From: Diadema setosum
Taxonomy: Eukaryota > Echinodermata > Echinoidea > Diadematoida > Diadematidae
Assembly: GCA_033980235.1 (NCBI GenBank)
Contig: CM067067.1
Span: 29,186,451 to 29,250,450, forward strand
DNA: 64,000 bases
Reading direction: 5' to 3'
The notes under the pieces are model-generated. The model did no database searches. It saw nothing but the letters and a program-made list of their open reading frames with translations, and was not told the DNA's origin. Numbering within the stretch: position 1 is the stretch's first letter; each line of letters begins with the position of its first letter. Shown here piece after piece: positions 1 through 11,779 of the stretch. A program made the translations under genes and the position numbers.

Positions 1-274
1 TGAATTGTTTACTACATAAAAAAAAGTAATTTGAAAATACATGACAAGATAAAGCTAACTTCTTAACAAAGAATTTTAAAAAATTTAGTAAAAACTTAGT
101 GTTAAAATTGTTAGTATCCTTAATGCTTGGGATTGATAAAAGAAACTAGTAAAAATGATAAACTCTTAACTTGAATGAAAAAAAAAATTGCTGTTTTGGC
201 CTGCAATGTGAGGTATTCCTTTTCTTTTGTGCAACTGCAGCTGCAGCTGCATGTTAGTTGGAATGCCATGTCAC

Positions 275-853
275 TAGGCGTTTTCACCGAGTAGTAGAGC
301 AGCGATTTAAGTTACGGTTTTAATGCATATTGTTTAGCATCTTCTATGACATTAGCCGTTTTCACATCAGCCCGATAAAGATCCAAGCTCAAAATATTTT
401 CCGCGATTGCGAATTAGAGCGCTATTTCATTTCTTATTCACATCAGCCTGAAGAGGGGGTAGCCCGAATAGTTAAAAATTTTAAAATAGCTAATTTGACT
501 GCTGAGTATGCAAACAGCATCAGTAATGTGTGTGCCCTCTCAAAAATTCCTCATGATTTGTGTGCAGTTTGCATTGATCGATCGGGTCACACACGCTAGG
601 CATAATGGATTCATCGCGCTAATTTCTCGAGTCATTTTCACATTATCAAATAGTGCGCTACTATCCCACTATTTCAGAAATTTCCCGAGTTGGAGTCGAG
701 AAATTTTCTCGGTCAGAGCGATACAATTAGCGCGGTAATTTGTGTTCATATTATCAAATAGCGCGCTATTTCGCTATCGGGAAAATTTCCCAAGTCAGAA
801 AATAGCGCGCTATTTGGAGACATCGGGCTGATGTGAAAACGCCTACTAATGTC
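275..853. mobile_element. MITE-like element with GCGTTTTCACATCAGCCCGAT ends
   Basis: TAGGCGTTTTCAC at 275-287 is exactly inverted at 833-845. A longer imperfect arm, GACATTAG then CGTTTTCACATCAGCCCGAT, at 348-376 is inverted at 822-853, so two nested left ends are possible. The interior repeats AAATAGCGCGCTA-type palindromes near 640-675, 755-775 and 797-815. It has no coding capacity. It behaves like a non-autonomous DNA transposon; the superfamily is not assigned. Confidence 0.6.
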
Positions 854-1080
854 AGTTTATTTGCTATCAGGAATCTGTACTAATTACAAATGCCATCATT
901 TGGTTGCAATTGTGTTTTTGGGAAGTGAATGGAAATGCATGCATTGTCCACCACTGCTCTACACATCATGACATCTACAGTACATGACACTTCTGCCCAA
1001 TTTATGGTGGGGTTTATTAAATCATCAATAATTTTGATACTACAAAACAGAAACACCACCATGACACCAAGGATTGATAT

Positions 1081-1473
1081 TTAAAGGGATCGTATAGTTT
1101 TGGTTGAGACCTAATTTCAGGTTTCTAACATTTTTTGGTGAGATAATGAGAAACCTCTTATGAAATATGAAAGAGCATGTAATTCCAGGAGGAATTCAAC
1201 GTTTATTTGATGAAAATTGGTAATGAAATCGCTGAGACATCCAAAACAGAGCAATTGTAATAAAGTGTGGGACCCACCTTTTATTACAATCGCTTTGTTT
1301 TACTATGTTTTTGGATGTTTCAGTCATTCCAAACCCGATTTTCATCAAATAAACTTTGAATTCCTCCTATTAAAATTGTATGCTCTGTACTATTTTATAG
1401 ATGTTTTCTCGGTATCTTGCAAAAAGTTAAATGCCCAATTCTCATCTCAACCAATACTGTACCATCCCTTTAA
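1081..1473. mobile_element. Foldback MITE, family A copy 1 (TTAAAGGGAT ends)
   Basis: It begins TTAAAGGGATCGTATAG and ends in the inverse of TTAAAGGGATGGTACAG, with TTAA at both limits. The arms fold: GGAATTCAACGTTTATTTGA near 1192 is inverted as TCAAATAAACTTTGAATTCC near 1346. A second copy lies at 54585-54945. No protein is encoded; a non-autonomous TTAA-targeting DNA transposon is inferred. Confidence 0.75.
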
Positions 1474-1515
1474 AGGTAGAAGTGTACAAAGAGTCAACAT
1501 GGATAGCACAGTTGC

Positions 1516-1549
1516 TGATGACGATGATAATGATGATGACGATGATGAC

Positions 1550-1580
<31 letters not shown>

Positions 1581-1600
1581 ATGATGATAATGATGAAGAA
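1516..1600 (+). repeat. GAT/GAC trinucleotide microsatellite
   Basis: An imperfect GAT/GAC run next to the 3' end of the family A MITE. Its translation as poly-Asp or poly-Met is an artefact of the repeat. Confidence 0.9.
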
Positions 1601-2882
1601 GAACAACATTCAAATGTGTACTTATAGTGCCACTTCTCTGTAAAGAACATTCAAAGGTGCTTGGATCCCACAATATGTCACAATTACAATGTGTATCTGG
1701 GATCAGATATGATAAACCAAGCCATGATATTCACAACTTCCTCATGAGGACAACTCTGAACATCTGTTTGTCAGAGAGTGAGAGATAGAGAGTGGACATG
1801 ATTATAATGGTTCAAGAGTAGTTGAGAAATGACCCTATTGAGAAAATTCTTTTTAACGAATGCATGAGAACATTCAATGAATAACAATACATTTACAACC
1901 TATATGGTCATAACAAATTAAGGTCTTTTGTCATTTGGGCTGCTCAAATTAGCTGTCTTGGTCACATACATTGTAAGTGAGTCATAAAAAGTGGAGAACC
2001 TCCTCAGTTGTTTGCCTCATGTCAGATTTCACACTTCCTTAAACTATGCCCATTTCCCTAATTTTGTGTAGAAATACTGGATGTATCAATTAAACTATAG
2101 TGTGAGAGAAAAAATGTAAGAATATGTAAGCACACACTGACATCAACAAGTTCATACATTTTACCACTATTTGAATTCAATGCCTTTGAAACTTACAGAT
2201 TTTACATTTATGTGAACCAGTTACTTTATACAATACTACTACAAAACTATATTTCGCTTCATAATTTATCTATCTACAGTACATACAATGGCAATTTTCA
2301 TGACATCAACTTTAACCAAGCATGAAAAATTAATGTTTGTAATTTCAAAATACCTAAAAGTATCTATTAATCCTTGGGTAGAATCACTTTGTATTGTATT
2401 CTGAGATGCACACAATTTCCCTTTAGTCCAAAATACTTTAAGCTCTGGGATTCTTTGCAGCCTTGATTCTTTGTATCTTTAGGCATGCATCAGAGCCTCT
2501 GTGTGGTGTGTTTTCTGAATCATAGACTATTCAGTGTCGAACAGAAGTTTGTTGGTATCATCCAACAAAAATAGAAAATGTTAAAAGTTGCTCTGACTCA
2601 CCTCAAGTCAACGCACAAGTCTGACAAAACAAAACGTGTGTGCATACTCTATGTGGCACCTGTTACCACATATCAGCGTATGGTGAAGTGGCGTAAAATT
2701 CAGCCTCATATCTGCTTGTGACTATGTGCAGTTTACATCAAACACGTCATAACACTTGTGAAAACAGATGCTCAATTTTGAACAGTCTCCAGTACAGAAG
2801 AGATCAATATCATGTCTTTTGCCCATCCTGATGTACTAGGATACCATAAGATAAAGAAAAGCAGTCTATTTTTGCTACTCAC

Positions 2883-3877
2883 CTGGTTTTACGTTGGGAA
2901 TGTCGATGGTATGTGACTTTTTTTTTAGTTTCTCCCTTTCTTTGCTTTTACTCCTCTTCTTGTCGTCAGCCACACCCTTGGATTTCTTTTCCTCACTGCT
3001 GCCTTTAACCTTCTTTTCTTCCACTCCACCCTTCACCTTCTTCTCCTCCTTGATCTTGTCCTTGCTCAGTCTCCTTTCATCTGTCTTTCCATCCTTCTCT
3101 ACACCCTTCACTCTGTCCTTTGGCTTTGTCTTGGCAGATGGAGCAAAACGGCTCTTGAAGAGACTTGGTCTCTTCTTGCCCTTTCCTCTGTAAAAACAAA
3201 ATAGAGCAGAAATCGTAATGAACGACTGTAAAATGAAGAATGTTTGCATGCATTTTAATTTCGTAAATTTCGCGAGCATCAAGATTCGTGAAATTAAAAT
3301 GCACTCGAAAGTTCTCGTCTACACTATACATGCATCGAATGCCACTGGCAATTCGCGAAAAATTTCATGCCATAAAAAAGGCCGTCGGCTCCAATTCGTG
3401 AAAATTTCATGCCACGAATATGTCATTTTTTACAGTATTTTTATATATTTTTTTATATATTTCTCATTGTTAACTGGTAATGCTGAACGTCTGTGGGAAT
3501 GGACACAATTTGACCCTGTTTGGCATGGCATAATTGCAAACAACAACAACTACAACAATGACTGCAACATTCATTACTTTTCCATAGGGCTTCAGAGAAT
3601 TACATGTGATTATTAAGATATCTATTCTGGTCATCATTATTTAGATTGAAAAAAATGACTTGCATTCCATTGTAAATAATTTGGTTTCCTGTTGAGTTCA
3701 GATTGACCACTCCAAGACTATCAGTAGTATGCTGGTAGTCCAACTGGTTTGTGCTATATTGCTTCATTGACCTGGATTTTTTTTTTTTTTTTAATTCCAG
3801 AAAACAAAATGACCTTGTGTTGTAGTCTACAAATATGCCAGCTCACAAAGCAAAAAGAGGATATGAGAAGTAAACAT

Positions 3878-3912
<35 letters not shown>

Positions 3913-6900
3913 TATGTCTATGATCAAGGGAGGAAAATGAAGTTCCATCTTTCTGTTTTTTAACATACCAATAGCTGGTATGACTTTTGCTTTCAAATCC
4001 ACTGTTAAAGGGAAGATAAACCCCAAGAGCAATGTGGATTGAGTGAAAGCAGCAACATTAGTAGAACACATCAGTGAAAGTTTGAGAAAAATCGGACAAT
4101 CGATGCAAAAGTTATGAATTTTTAAAGTTTTGGTGTTGGAACCGCTGGATGAGGAGACTACTACAGGATATGACGTATGAGTGGACAACAATACAAAGAA
4201 AATATAAAGGATATTCAACAAAAATTCACTTTTCTAGAATTATGAAAGAGCAGTGGACCAACCGCTTTCAGAAACCAGGGGGAATAATTGCTACCCTTAA
4301 CATATGTCAATATCAAGTTGATGGAATTTGTAATTTTCATGAAAAATTTATTTTTGTAGTATTTTCTTTATATTTTCTTGATATTGTAGTCCACTCATAC
4401 GTCATAACCTCTAGTAGTCTCCTCATCTAGCGGTTCCAACACCAAAACTTTAAAAATTCATAACTTTTGCATCGATTGTCCGATTTTCTTCAAACTTTCA
4501 CTGATGTGTTCTACTAATGTTGCTGCTTTCACTCAATCCACATTGCTCTTGGGGTTTATCTTCCCTTTAAAGCTGTACATGTAGTCACATGTATCCTATC
4601 TCCTATTTTGATATGTGTGTATAAAGGATAAGTGTGAGTTCACTATGCTAAAGAAAATGAACTACTTCTAACAGCATGTACATGCCATACATTGAAAAAA
4701 AAAAGAACATGAAAAAGACATGAAGTATATTCTGTGACTCCTTTCATACAGAGAGAGAGAGAGAGAGAGACAGACAGAGAGACAGAGAGAAGAACTTTTC
4801 TCTGGTCTCTGTTCTAATATCTGGCAGCTACTGCGTACTAGCAAGTAGGTACTAATAGGTCTCAAAATTTGACTTTACAGTCGTTGGAAATCCATGTTGT
4901 TGCTTTGTTTTGTTGTTGTCATTGTTGTTGGGGGCATCTCTTGTGAGGCATGAGTAAAGCTTGTCAGGCTTATGAGCCTGACGAAGACTCCTAAGGCATG
5001 AGTCTCATGCCTAATGCAATGTCAGAGACTGGGTAGATAATTACACAAAACTTTGTGAGCACACTAGAGAACTTGACTTCATCCATCAGTAGCCACAGTC
5101 TGTAGTGAGGACTTCTTCACAAACTGTACCTCCAGCTATCTGGGTCACAAGATGCCACAAATCTTTCTGGACACCGGTTGGCAAGCTCTATTCCCATGTG
5201 CATGGACTGTCAGGGTTGAGTGTAATGCCAGAGCACTAGCACTCATCATTCAATACAGGAAGTAAACTAATATATATCACTTTCTTCCTGGAGTCATCCT
5301 TCAGTAGACAATAAGGAAATCAAGGTATGCAGTGTACACTATATACTACCCGCAGAATTATATCTGTACTCACTGTCTTTATTTACAATGACCCGAGTTT
5401 TAAATGGATATGCCACTGACTAAATAGGGCAGAAGCTTGTGGAGATATTCTAGCATGATATGCATAGGTAACAATTGCAATCACTACTTGTTAACTTTCT
5501 CTGTCAGTCAAATAAATTTTCACAAATAAGGTAAGGTGGGAAAGATTGATTAAACATTCAATTTTATAATGAAATCCCAACATCCCTCTTCTGGACAATA
5601 GAGGCAATTGCAACTAGTTCTCAAAAGAAGGAGACAGATATTAGTGCAGTGAAGAGTACGTTATGGATAACTGCATCATATGAATTAAGCCTACATTACT
5701 ATCTAGGTCCTATATACGAGATGCATGCAAGCCAAACAAATATACCGGTAGCTGAGTTGTACACATACCTTTCATCATCTTCTTCTGAGAAGCTTTCCGC
5801 CTCAAATGTCTTGTATCCTTTCTCTTTTTTCTTCTTGTCAATCTCCTTTTTCTCCCTCTTTAGCTTGAATGGGTCTTTCTCTCCATAAGAGTCTGAATCT
5901 GTGAGAGAGAAGGAGAGCAAATACAGGGTGTGCATGACATCAGGTTTTATAGTTAGAATTTTCATACACAACAGAAGAAAGACGCATAATGAAGTGTAAT
6001 CGCAATGACAATAAAGTTTACTCCCTAATAAATAAACTTCCTAGAATAAAAACTTCATGACTTTCAATTTCAAAATCAGAAAATAAAGCATACCACAAGC
6101 AGTTATAATTTAAAATATTATTTCAAAAATACTATATTTTAATAATATCTCAGATCCAGCATCTAATATTCAAGTGTACCTCTTACAGTGTATCGATAGA
6201 CCAACTTGAATTACTCACACCTTGCCACATCTCTTGATATCTGGAGTGACGCTGCTTAAAATGTCATATAATGGGCAATTACAATGATGCCAACAAGACC
6301 CCACAGTGATTTACACTATGAAATTATAGGAATATTCCCTAAAGCTTTTGGCTTTGTTTCATTGCTTAGTTTAAACCATATCCTTGAGAGAGAGAGAGAG
6401 AAAAAACTTTTTTTTTTTTTTCAGTGATGGCACTTCTTAAAACTCTAAAATTTCCAAATAATTGGCCATTCCTTCTATAGTGCTCTATGTGGGGGCATCA
6501 TCAAGGTGATATTTACGAAACTCTAAACAGGATGGAAAGATTGACTACAATATGAGCTAATCCTCGTGGCAAGACAATCATGGGTCTCCACGTCACTCTT
6601 TATTTTGAACTGAAGAAGACCACACACCTTCTAAGAAGAACTGCACTGCCCTGCATTTTACAGAATTTCTTGAGATTGTATACACTGAGATCAAAAGTAA
6701 TCTTGCACAGAAATGTGAGGTTTGTTTCCTGCTATTCTGAATTTAAAAAATATTTCCACCCAACAAAATATAATTGCTGAAGTCAAGTCTCATGATCAAA
6801 ATAATATGACGCTAACGCACCAAAGAAGTTTTGCATTGCACCCGTTGAACAATCGTTATTTGTAGTTTATGGTCAAAACAGAGTCAAAAGCAGGCTTTTG

Positions 6901-9900
6901 GTATAATATTTGTCTATTTGTGCTGATACTATCGGGAGGGGGACTTATTAGTTCAGTCTACCCATAAGAACAAATGTAAAACACATATATGTCTGATGTT
7001 CTGATACATTGGTCACTAGAGCAGTATACTGATTTTCTGAAAATTTGCACATGCATGTGTACTTCCTTTTAATCACAGCAACTCACATTCTTTTCCTATG
7101 GTCTTGTCTTAAGGCTGGCTATGCCTCCCAACAACACAAACAGTAAAGCAAAAAGTGCATTTCACCAACAGAAAAAAAGAATCAATTAACAGAAGACCAG
7201 GGAAATTGATTTCATCACCAAGTATGATGGCAGGAAACATTCATGGATATTCCAAAAATATTCTAAAGTGCTGATAATGCAGAACTCATACAATACTTAT
7301 CATAGTGCTAGAGTAACCCTCCCCCCCCCCAAAAAAAAAAAAAAGAAGAAAAAAAAAACCAAACAAACAAACCAACAACAGCAAACATGTCCAGTTGTAA
7401 ACTGTTTAAGATTACAATTATTTAGGTTTTTGTACTAATGTGGAATATGTTAAGTTGCTTCTCTTAAAAGATTGTCTCTATTTCAGCAATTTAAGCAGTA
7501 AAAGAACAGCTGCATTGGAATGTTGTCATTCAGTGACTCAAATATCTACTAAATATTTCACCAGAGAAGACTATAAAAAGAGCATTGCATCATTTTTCTA
7601 TTTTATAATGAAAAAAAAAATTTCTATAGATCTGCAAACTTCCAAAGATCTTTGAAATAAAAAGAGTATGTGTGTGTGTGTACTTCCTGAAAATCCCCCA
7701 ATGCCTACGTGTATAATTTAGTAAGTTTGATTGAATGGTTTATTGATCATCAAACTTCACAGCCAAATGGCTGAATTGCATCTGAACTACAATGAGACAA
7801 AATAAATTACATAAATATATACAAAACACGAACGAAATACAATTATTACAACAACAACAACAACAACAACAAATCATCAGTACAGGTACATCAATAGTGG
7901 CAATACATATATAAATCATATTAAAACAAAGGCAGAGTTGAGTGGGAAAAGAAAATCAAACCCGTTTTACAAATGTACCTTACATTGTACTGAATATCCT
8001 CCATTACTGACATATCACAAACCTTTCAGCTAATAAAAAGGGTAAGAGAAGAAGAGAAAAGTATATTTATAAATACGTGCTTATTCAACTGGACACAAGA
8101 TTGGACTTTCCTACTTCACCATTACCTTGAAAAAAGTTAAGACACACATGACATCTTGGCCTATGTAATTTGGATTCGTGGTTATCTCAATTAGACTGTT
8201 CACTTTTCAGATGGACTATTTCTGTACATCTGTGACACACATCTGATTTAATCTCCTTAACTAATTAGCACTTTCACGGTACAATTCAGGAGAAGAATAA
8301 ATCCCTCTTTGACACATGAGCACAACTCTCAGGAACATAGTGTCCCTCATATCATCAGGTAGCATGGTCTTGTGAGTACCAGACACTTCCCATCAAAACA
8401 TCATGAGTCAAAGAAAAACAGTCATACACCTAACTCTTCTGACAAACATCCATGAAAGGGCAAAATAATCTATTTCTAAGATTGTAAGACTACTCATTGT
8501 CTTTGCATAGAATCTGAAAAGGAGATTTGTTAATTTGTAAATATAAAGAATGTTCATTGAAACCATGTATTCACATTTTCTCAATACTTTTAAAGACATA
8601 AGAGCTAAGGGACTCTATGTCTACAGAACACAGAGAGGAAGAAACTAGTTATAGCCCTATGTGTGCCACCCAAGCTGCCCATCTTACAAAGTACACTGTA
8701 CATACATCCTCTCTTAGAGCTCATCAGAAAAGCCATTGTATTAAAGCAGCTTCTAACATTGCTATGGGGATAGATTTGGATAGTAATACTGTTGATTCAA
8801 AGAGATAGCAAGGACAAATTGGTACAGTTTGTGGATCATAGGAGGAAAAGTCAATGAGCAGAGGTTTAAATTGAATGAGCAAAAGGTTGAAAAGTGATTG
8901 TTTTGGAGCTTCTCTAACTCATCATTACTGCGCATTAACAACATTCAACAAAGTATTTACAAAAAATGCATATGTCAGACAACTACAAAGACTTCAAAAT
9001 GGTTAAGTTTACGGTTTATTCTGAAAGACAAATGCATTAATAGCTTTACCAAGGGTTAATCCTCTATGTTTGCCAAGGCCCCTGAGAACTTTTTTCTTTC
9101 AATCTGAGATGAGATGATAATCAACATTAAAATGGCCTAAATTTCTCTTTTTTTTTTACTATTCAGATTCCACTGACAGTTTCACTGACTATTGCTTTTG
9201 TTTTGTACACTGCTTTTTACAATACTGATTTCTACTTTAATGAGAAAAAATGAAAAAGTATAGAATATATATCTATGATCAAACATTAGAAACTACAGAA
9301 ACTTTTTGCAACTTTATAAGCAGCATGAGACTATCCAATCAGGAAAAAAAAACCTGCAGAATATTCCTAGTGCAGTATACAAAATGCTGGCATACATGTA
9401 TCATAGTACTTCCTCAAAGTGTGGATGTCAAAAACAAAACAAAACAAACAAACAACCTTGTAATTGGAGCCACTCCTGTCACTGTCCTACATGAATTGGA
9501 TAATGTATGTAGCATAGAGCATATTTTTTTTCAAGGTGTATCTCTCCTAAACTATAATCCTCTATAAGAGTGAATAGGATTTCACAAGACATATAACAAA
9601 ACCAAGGACAGTTTACTCAAGAATCAAGTAAATGTTGCTCCCTGATCAATGCCTGCCATACACATACATGTATAATTATGTTTGTGGGGAAGGAAGGAGA
9701 TATGAAATAATAAGAATACTAAAGAGTACTGTTTGATCTTCATAGCAAGTTCTGACTCTCAAACATTCTATTAGAAATGATGAACACACAAATTATCCAA
9801 TCTGCAGGGCAAGCCATTAGGGGGAAAAATCACAGATTACAGAAGGTCCATGCTACAAGATTAAGAAAAGTATGATTTAGTTTATGATTTTTACCGTAGG

Positions 9901-10340
9901 TCTGTCAGTACAACTGGACAAAATGAGTGACTGGTTTTGGCACAGCAATCATTACAGCACAGCATAGCCCCTTTCTACCTACCAAATAAAAACACTTTCA
10001 TCATGTGTGCACAGGAACAAAGCTGTGGAGCTCACAATGATGCCTGAATTATGATGCAACAAATCACACGACAATCACAACTCCACAAAGAGATATATGT
10101 CCAAATTTGTTGCTTGCAGAGTGTGCTATCTTCAGCTGGCTCTTTATATTTCAGTTTACATAAGGCTGGTCTAGATATATACTATAATCCCTCTCTCCAA
10201 GGGAATTAGTGCAGCAACTACACAGTCCAACAATCCGATGAAATTCACTGAAATACATTTTCCTACCACGACCCTTAACTTGATAATGAACACACACCAT
10301 TAATACAGTACTCACTTTTCTTCTTTACTTTGGATGCCAT
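2883..10340 (-). CDS. RALBP1: RalBP1 (RLIP76)-like Ral effector, N-terminal part only
   Basis: RalBP1 is a cytoplasmic and membrane Ral-GTPase effector with a central RhoGAP domain for Cdc42/Rac, linked to endocytosis and efflux transport (family knowledge). Three coding exons join in phase: 10340-10316, 5898-5769 and 3187-2883, giving 153 codons. The start ATG has an in-frame TAA 30 bases upstream, and every boundary fits GT/AG. Residues 9-52 hold an acidic/serine patch with KEKGYKTFEAESFSEEDDE, matching the vertebrate KEKRTEGYAAFQEDSSGDEAE region from memory. Residues 52-66 (RGKGKKRPSLFKS) match RSKGIHVFKKPSF. A Lys/Glu-rich tract of about 75 residues follows, then TIDIPNVKP, equivalent to QIDVPNLKPIFG just before the RhoGAP domain. 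The exon ends in phase 1 and the next one must lie beyond position 1, so the catalytic domain is not seen. Without the two conserved blocks it could pass for any lysine-rich low-complexity protein. Confidence 0.75.
3249..3303. repeat. Short inverted repeat in an intron, likely MITE remnant
   Basis: TGCATTTTAATTTC (3249-3262) is perfectly inverted at 3290-3303. The surrounding 3235-3440 is rich in TTCGCGAA-like words, as is 52935-53156. It lies about 60 bases upstream of the third RalBP1 exon acceptor (transcription direction). Confidence 0.45.
3881..3911 (+). repeat. TG dinucleotide microsatellite
   Basis: A pure (TG)n run of about 30 bases in the second intron of the RalBP1-like gene. Confidence 0.95.
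4005..4570. mobile_element. Long foldback MITE, family B copy 1
   Basis: The left arm, about 4005-4214, beginning TTAAAGGGAAGATAAACCCC, is almost perfectly inverted in the right arm, about 4364-4570, around a loop of roughly 150 bases. TTAA lies at both limits. The arms include CAGTGAAAGTTTGAGAAAAA and GTTATGAATTTTTAAAG, which recur in the diverged copy at 24502-25075. It is non-coding and lies in the second RalBP1 intron. The high arm identity suggests recent insertion or arm homogenisation. Confidence 0.85.
4571..5768. other. Intron stretch of the RalBP1-like gene
   Basis: Apart from the GA microsatellite, it holds two small adjacent hairpins: GTCAGGCT/AGCCTGAC at 4962-4981 and AGGCATGAG/CTCATGCCT near 4994-5012. 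Otherwise I see nothing. Confidence 0.5.
4751..4790 (+). repeat. GA/CAGA microsatellite
   Basis: A (GA)n run followed by CAGA repeats; no coding meaning. Confidence 0.9.
5899..10315 (-). other. First coding intron of the RalBP1-like gene
   Basis: A 4.4 kb intron between the 25-base first coding exon and the second exon. It is AT-rich with homopolymer A/T and C runs (7321-7355), a short CAA repeat near 7850 and no supported coding segment or inverted-repeat element. The open stretches here lack splice consensus and conserved motifs. Confidence 0.5.
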
Positions 10341-11779
10341 TAATCTCACCAGGATGTGAATGAAGTTTTTTTACACAATGGAGTACCAGGGAGCTGTTCC
10401 TTTTGGCTCGAGACACACTTCTGACTGACTGCTGAGCAGATTGCTAGGGATATCATTTTAAGTATCCCTCTGCCCTAACCTAGTCTTTGCTCTTAACAGC
10501 ACTAGACTCTACTCTTCCCCTAAACCTAATTGAAGATTTTACTTAACCTACTGGGCACTGGCCCTATGATTTCATAGGCACGGGGAGGCTCTACAACAGC
10601 ACTGTACTAATAATGCTTTACTACAATAACTTGTTTAAAATGTAGTTTAGCCATATGTAACCAAAAATAAAAATGTGATGTTCACTTGGGACAAAATAAT
10701 CCCTAAGATTAGATTAATAAATTTTGCCCTGATCACTCAGAAAAAAGAAAAGAAAAGAGAGATCAAGTGACATCTTAGTTTCTCATTTCTAAATAATGAA
10801 GACGATTGAATTTCAATATTCAACACGTATGGCTATCATGTGCTATGCTATATAATACAATGAGATGAAATTCCATGGGAACAATGGGATTATGTAGATG
10901 AGCTATTATGACTGCAGGGTTACTAAGGATGCTATATGTAGTACTATATTTGTTTGCTACAATGTAGTTACTAAATGGCAGCATTCTGCTTCCATCTGTG
11001 GAAATATTGCCAAGATTTGTGACTTGCCAGCAGTTTTTGTAAGCATGCTTGCAGGCATTTTGTAGTCCAATTGTATATGTATAAACACTGTTCTCAAGTG
11101 ATCATCAAAACTTTTTGTTGAGCACTGCTCTACTCTCTGAATTACGTAAGAAAGAAGCTAGAGTCACTAACACTATAAATATCATATGCTGCCAATCAAG
11201 AAGGTCTTGAACTAAGACTATATCCTGCCAGCAAAGGTACCCCGTTGCCTGTCTGATAAAGGAAGAGGGTAGTTAATAACCTTCAAAGCTTCACTTTTCT
11301 ATCAACTGATGAGTCATGCATGGTTTATGACAGATAACCACAAACACTGAGCACTGAATTTCTTTTTTTAGACATCATATAGTTATTAAAAAAAATGATC
11401 ACTATACACAAGTTATGTTGATAGTAATATGATAATAACAACTACAATATGCAAAAAAAAAAAAATATTGGGAGACCCCTGTGCTCACCTAAGCACCACC
11501 TAGGAAAACTACCAAAATTCTTGATATTTGGGGAATGCTGCAGGCCCCTGGGGCAACCTCCTCCTTACTTTGGGCAATTGGGTCTTAACCTATGAGCCCA
11601 TGGGCACCACCACCAATTGTAATCCCCTCTTCCATTGATGATTCCTGTTTGGTAAAAAAAATGAATGAAAATTAGCTAATTTAGAATCTTTGAGTTCTCC
11701 CCTTCCCCCCCCCCCCCCCCCTCCAACCCACCTGGTGGTACCAGCATCATTTGTATGACTACTGTATTACCCCTTTTAG
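10341..11779. other. Upstream spacer of the RalBP1-like gene
   Basis: This should hold the 5' UTR and promoter of the RalBP1-like gene, but I cannot place a transcription start or an upstream non-coding exon. There is a C-run near 11707-11722. No other feature is seen. Confidence 0.4.

Larger units (their letters stand above)
1..2882 (-). other. Downstream intron of the RalBP1-like gene, open at the window edge
   Basis: The GTGAGT donor at 2882 opens an intron that runs off the window. No RhoGAP-like coding stretch is visible here on either strand. It holds an inverted-repeat element (275-853), a foldback element (1081-1473) and a GAT microsatellite (1516-1600). The rest, 1620-2880, is AT-rich sequence in which I see nothing. 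Confidence 0.55.

Noticed and set aside
1217..1627. 136-codon open frame ending in poly-Asp
   Set aside because: It crosses a foldback MITE and a GAT microsatellite; the Asp run is repeat translation.
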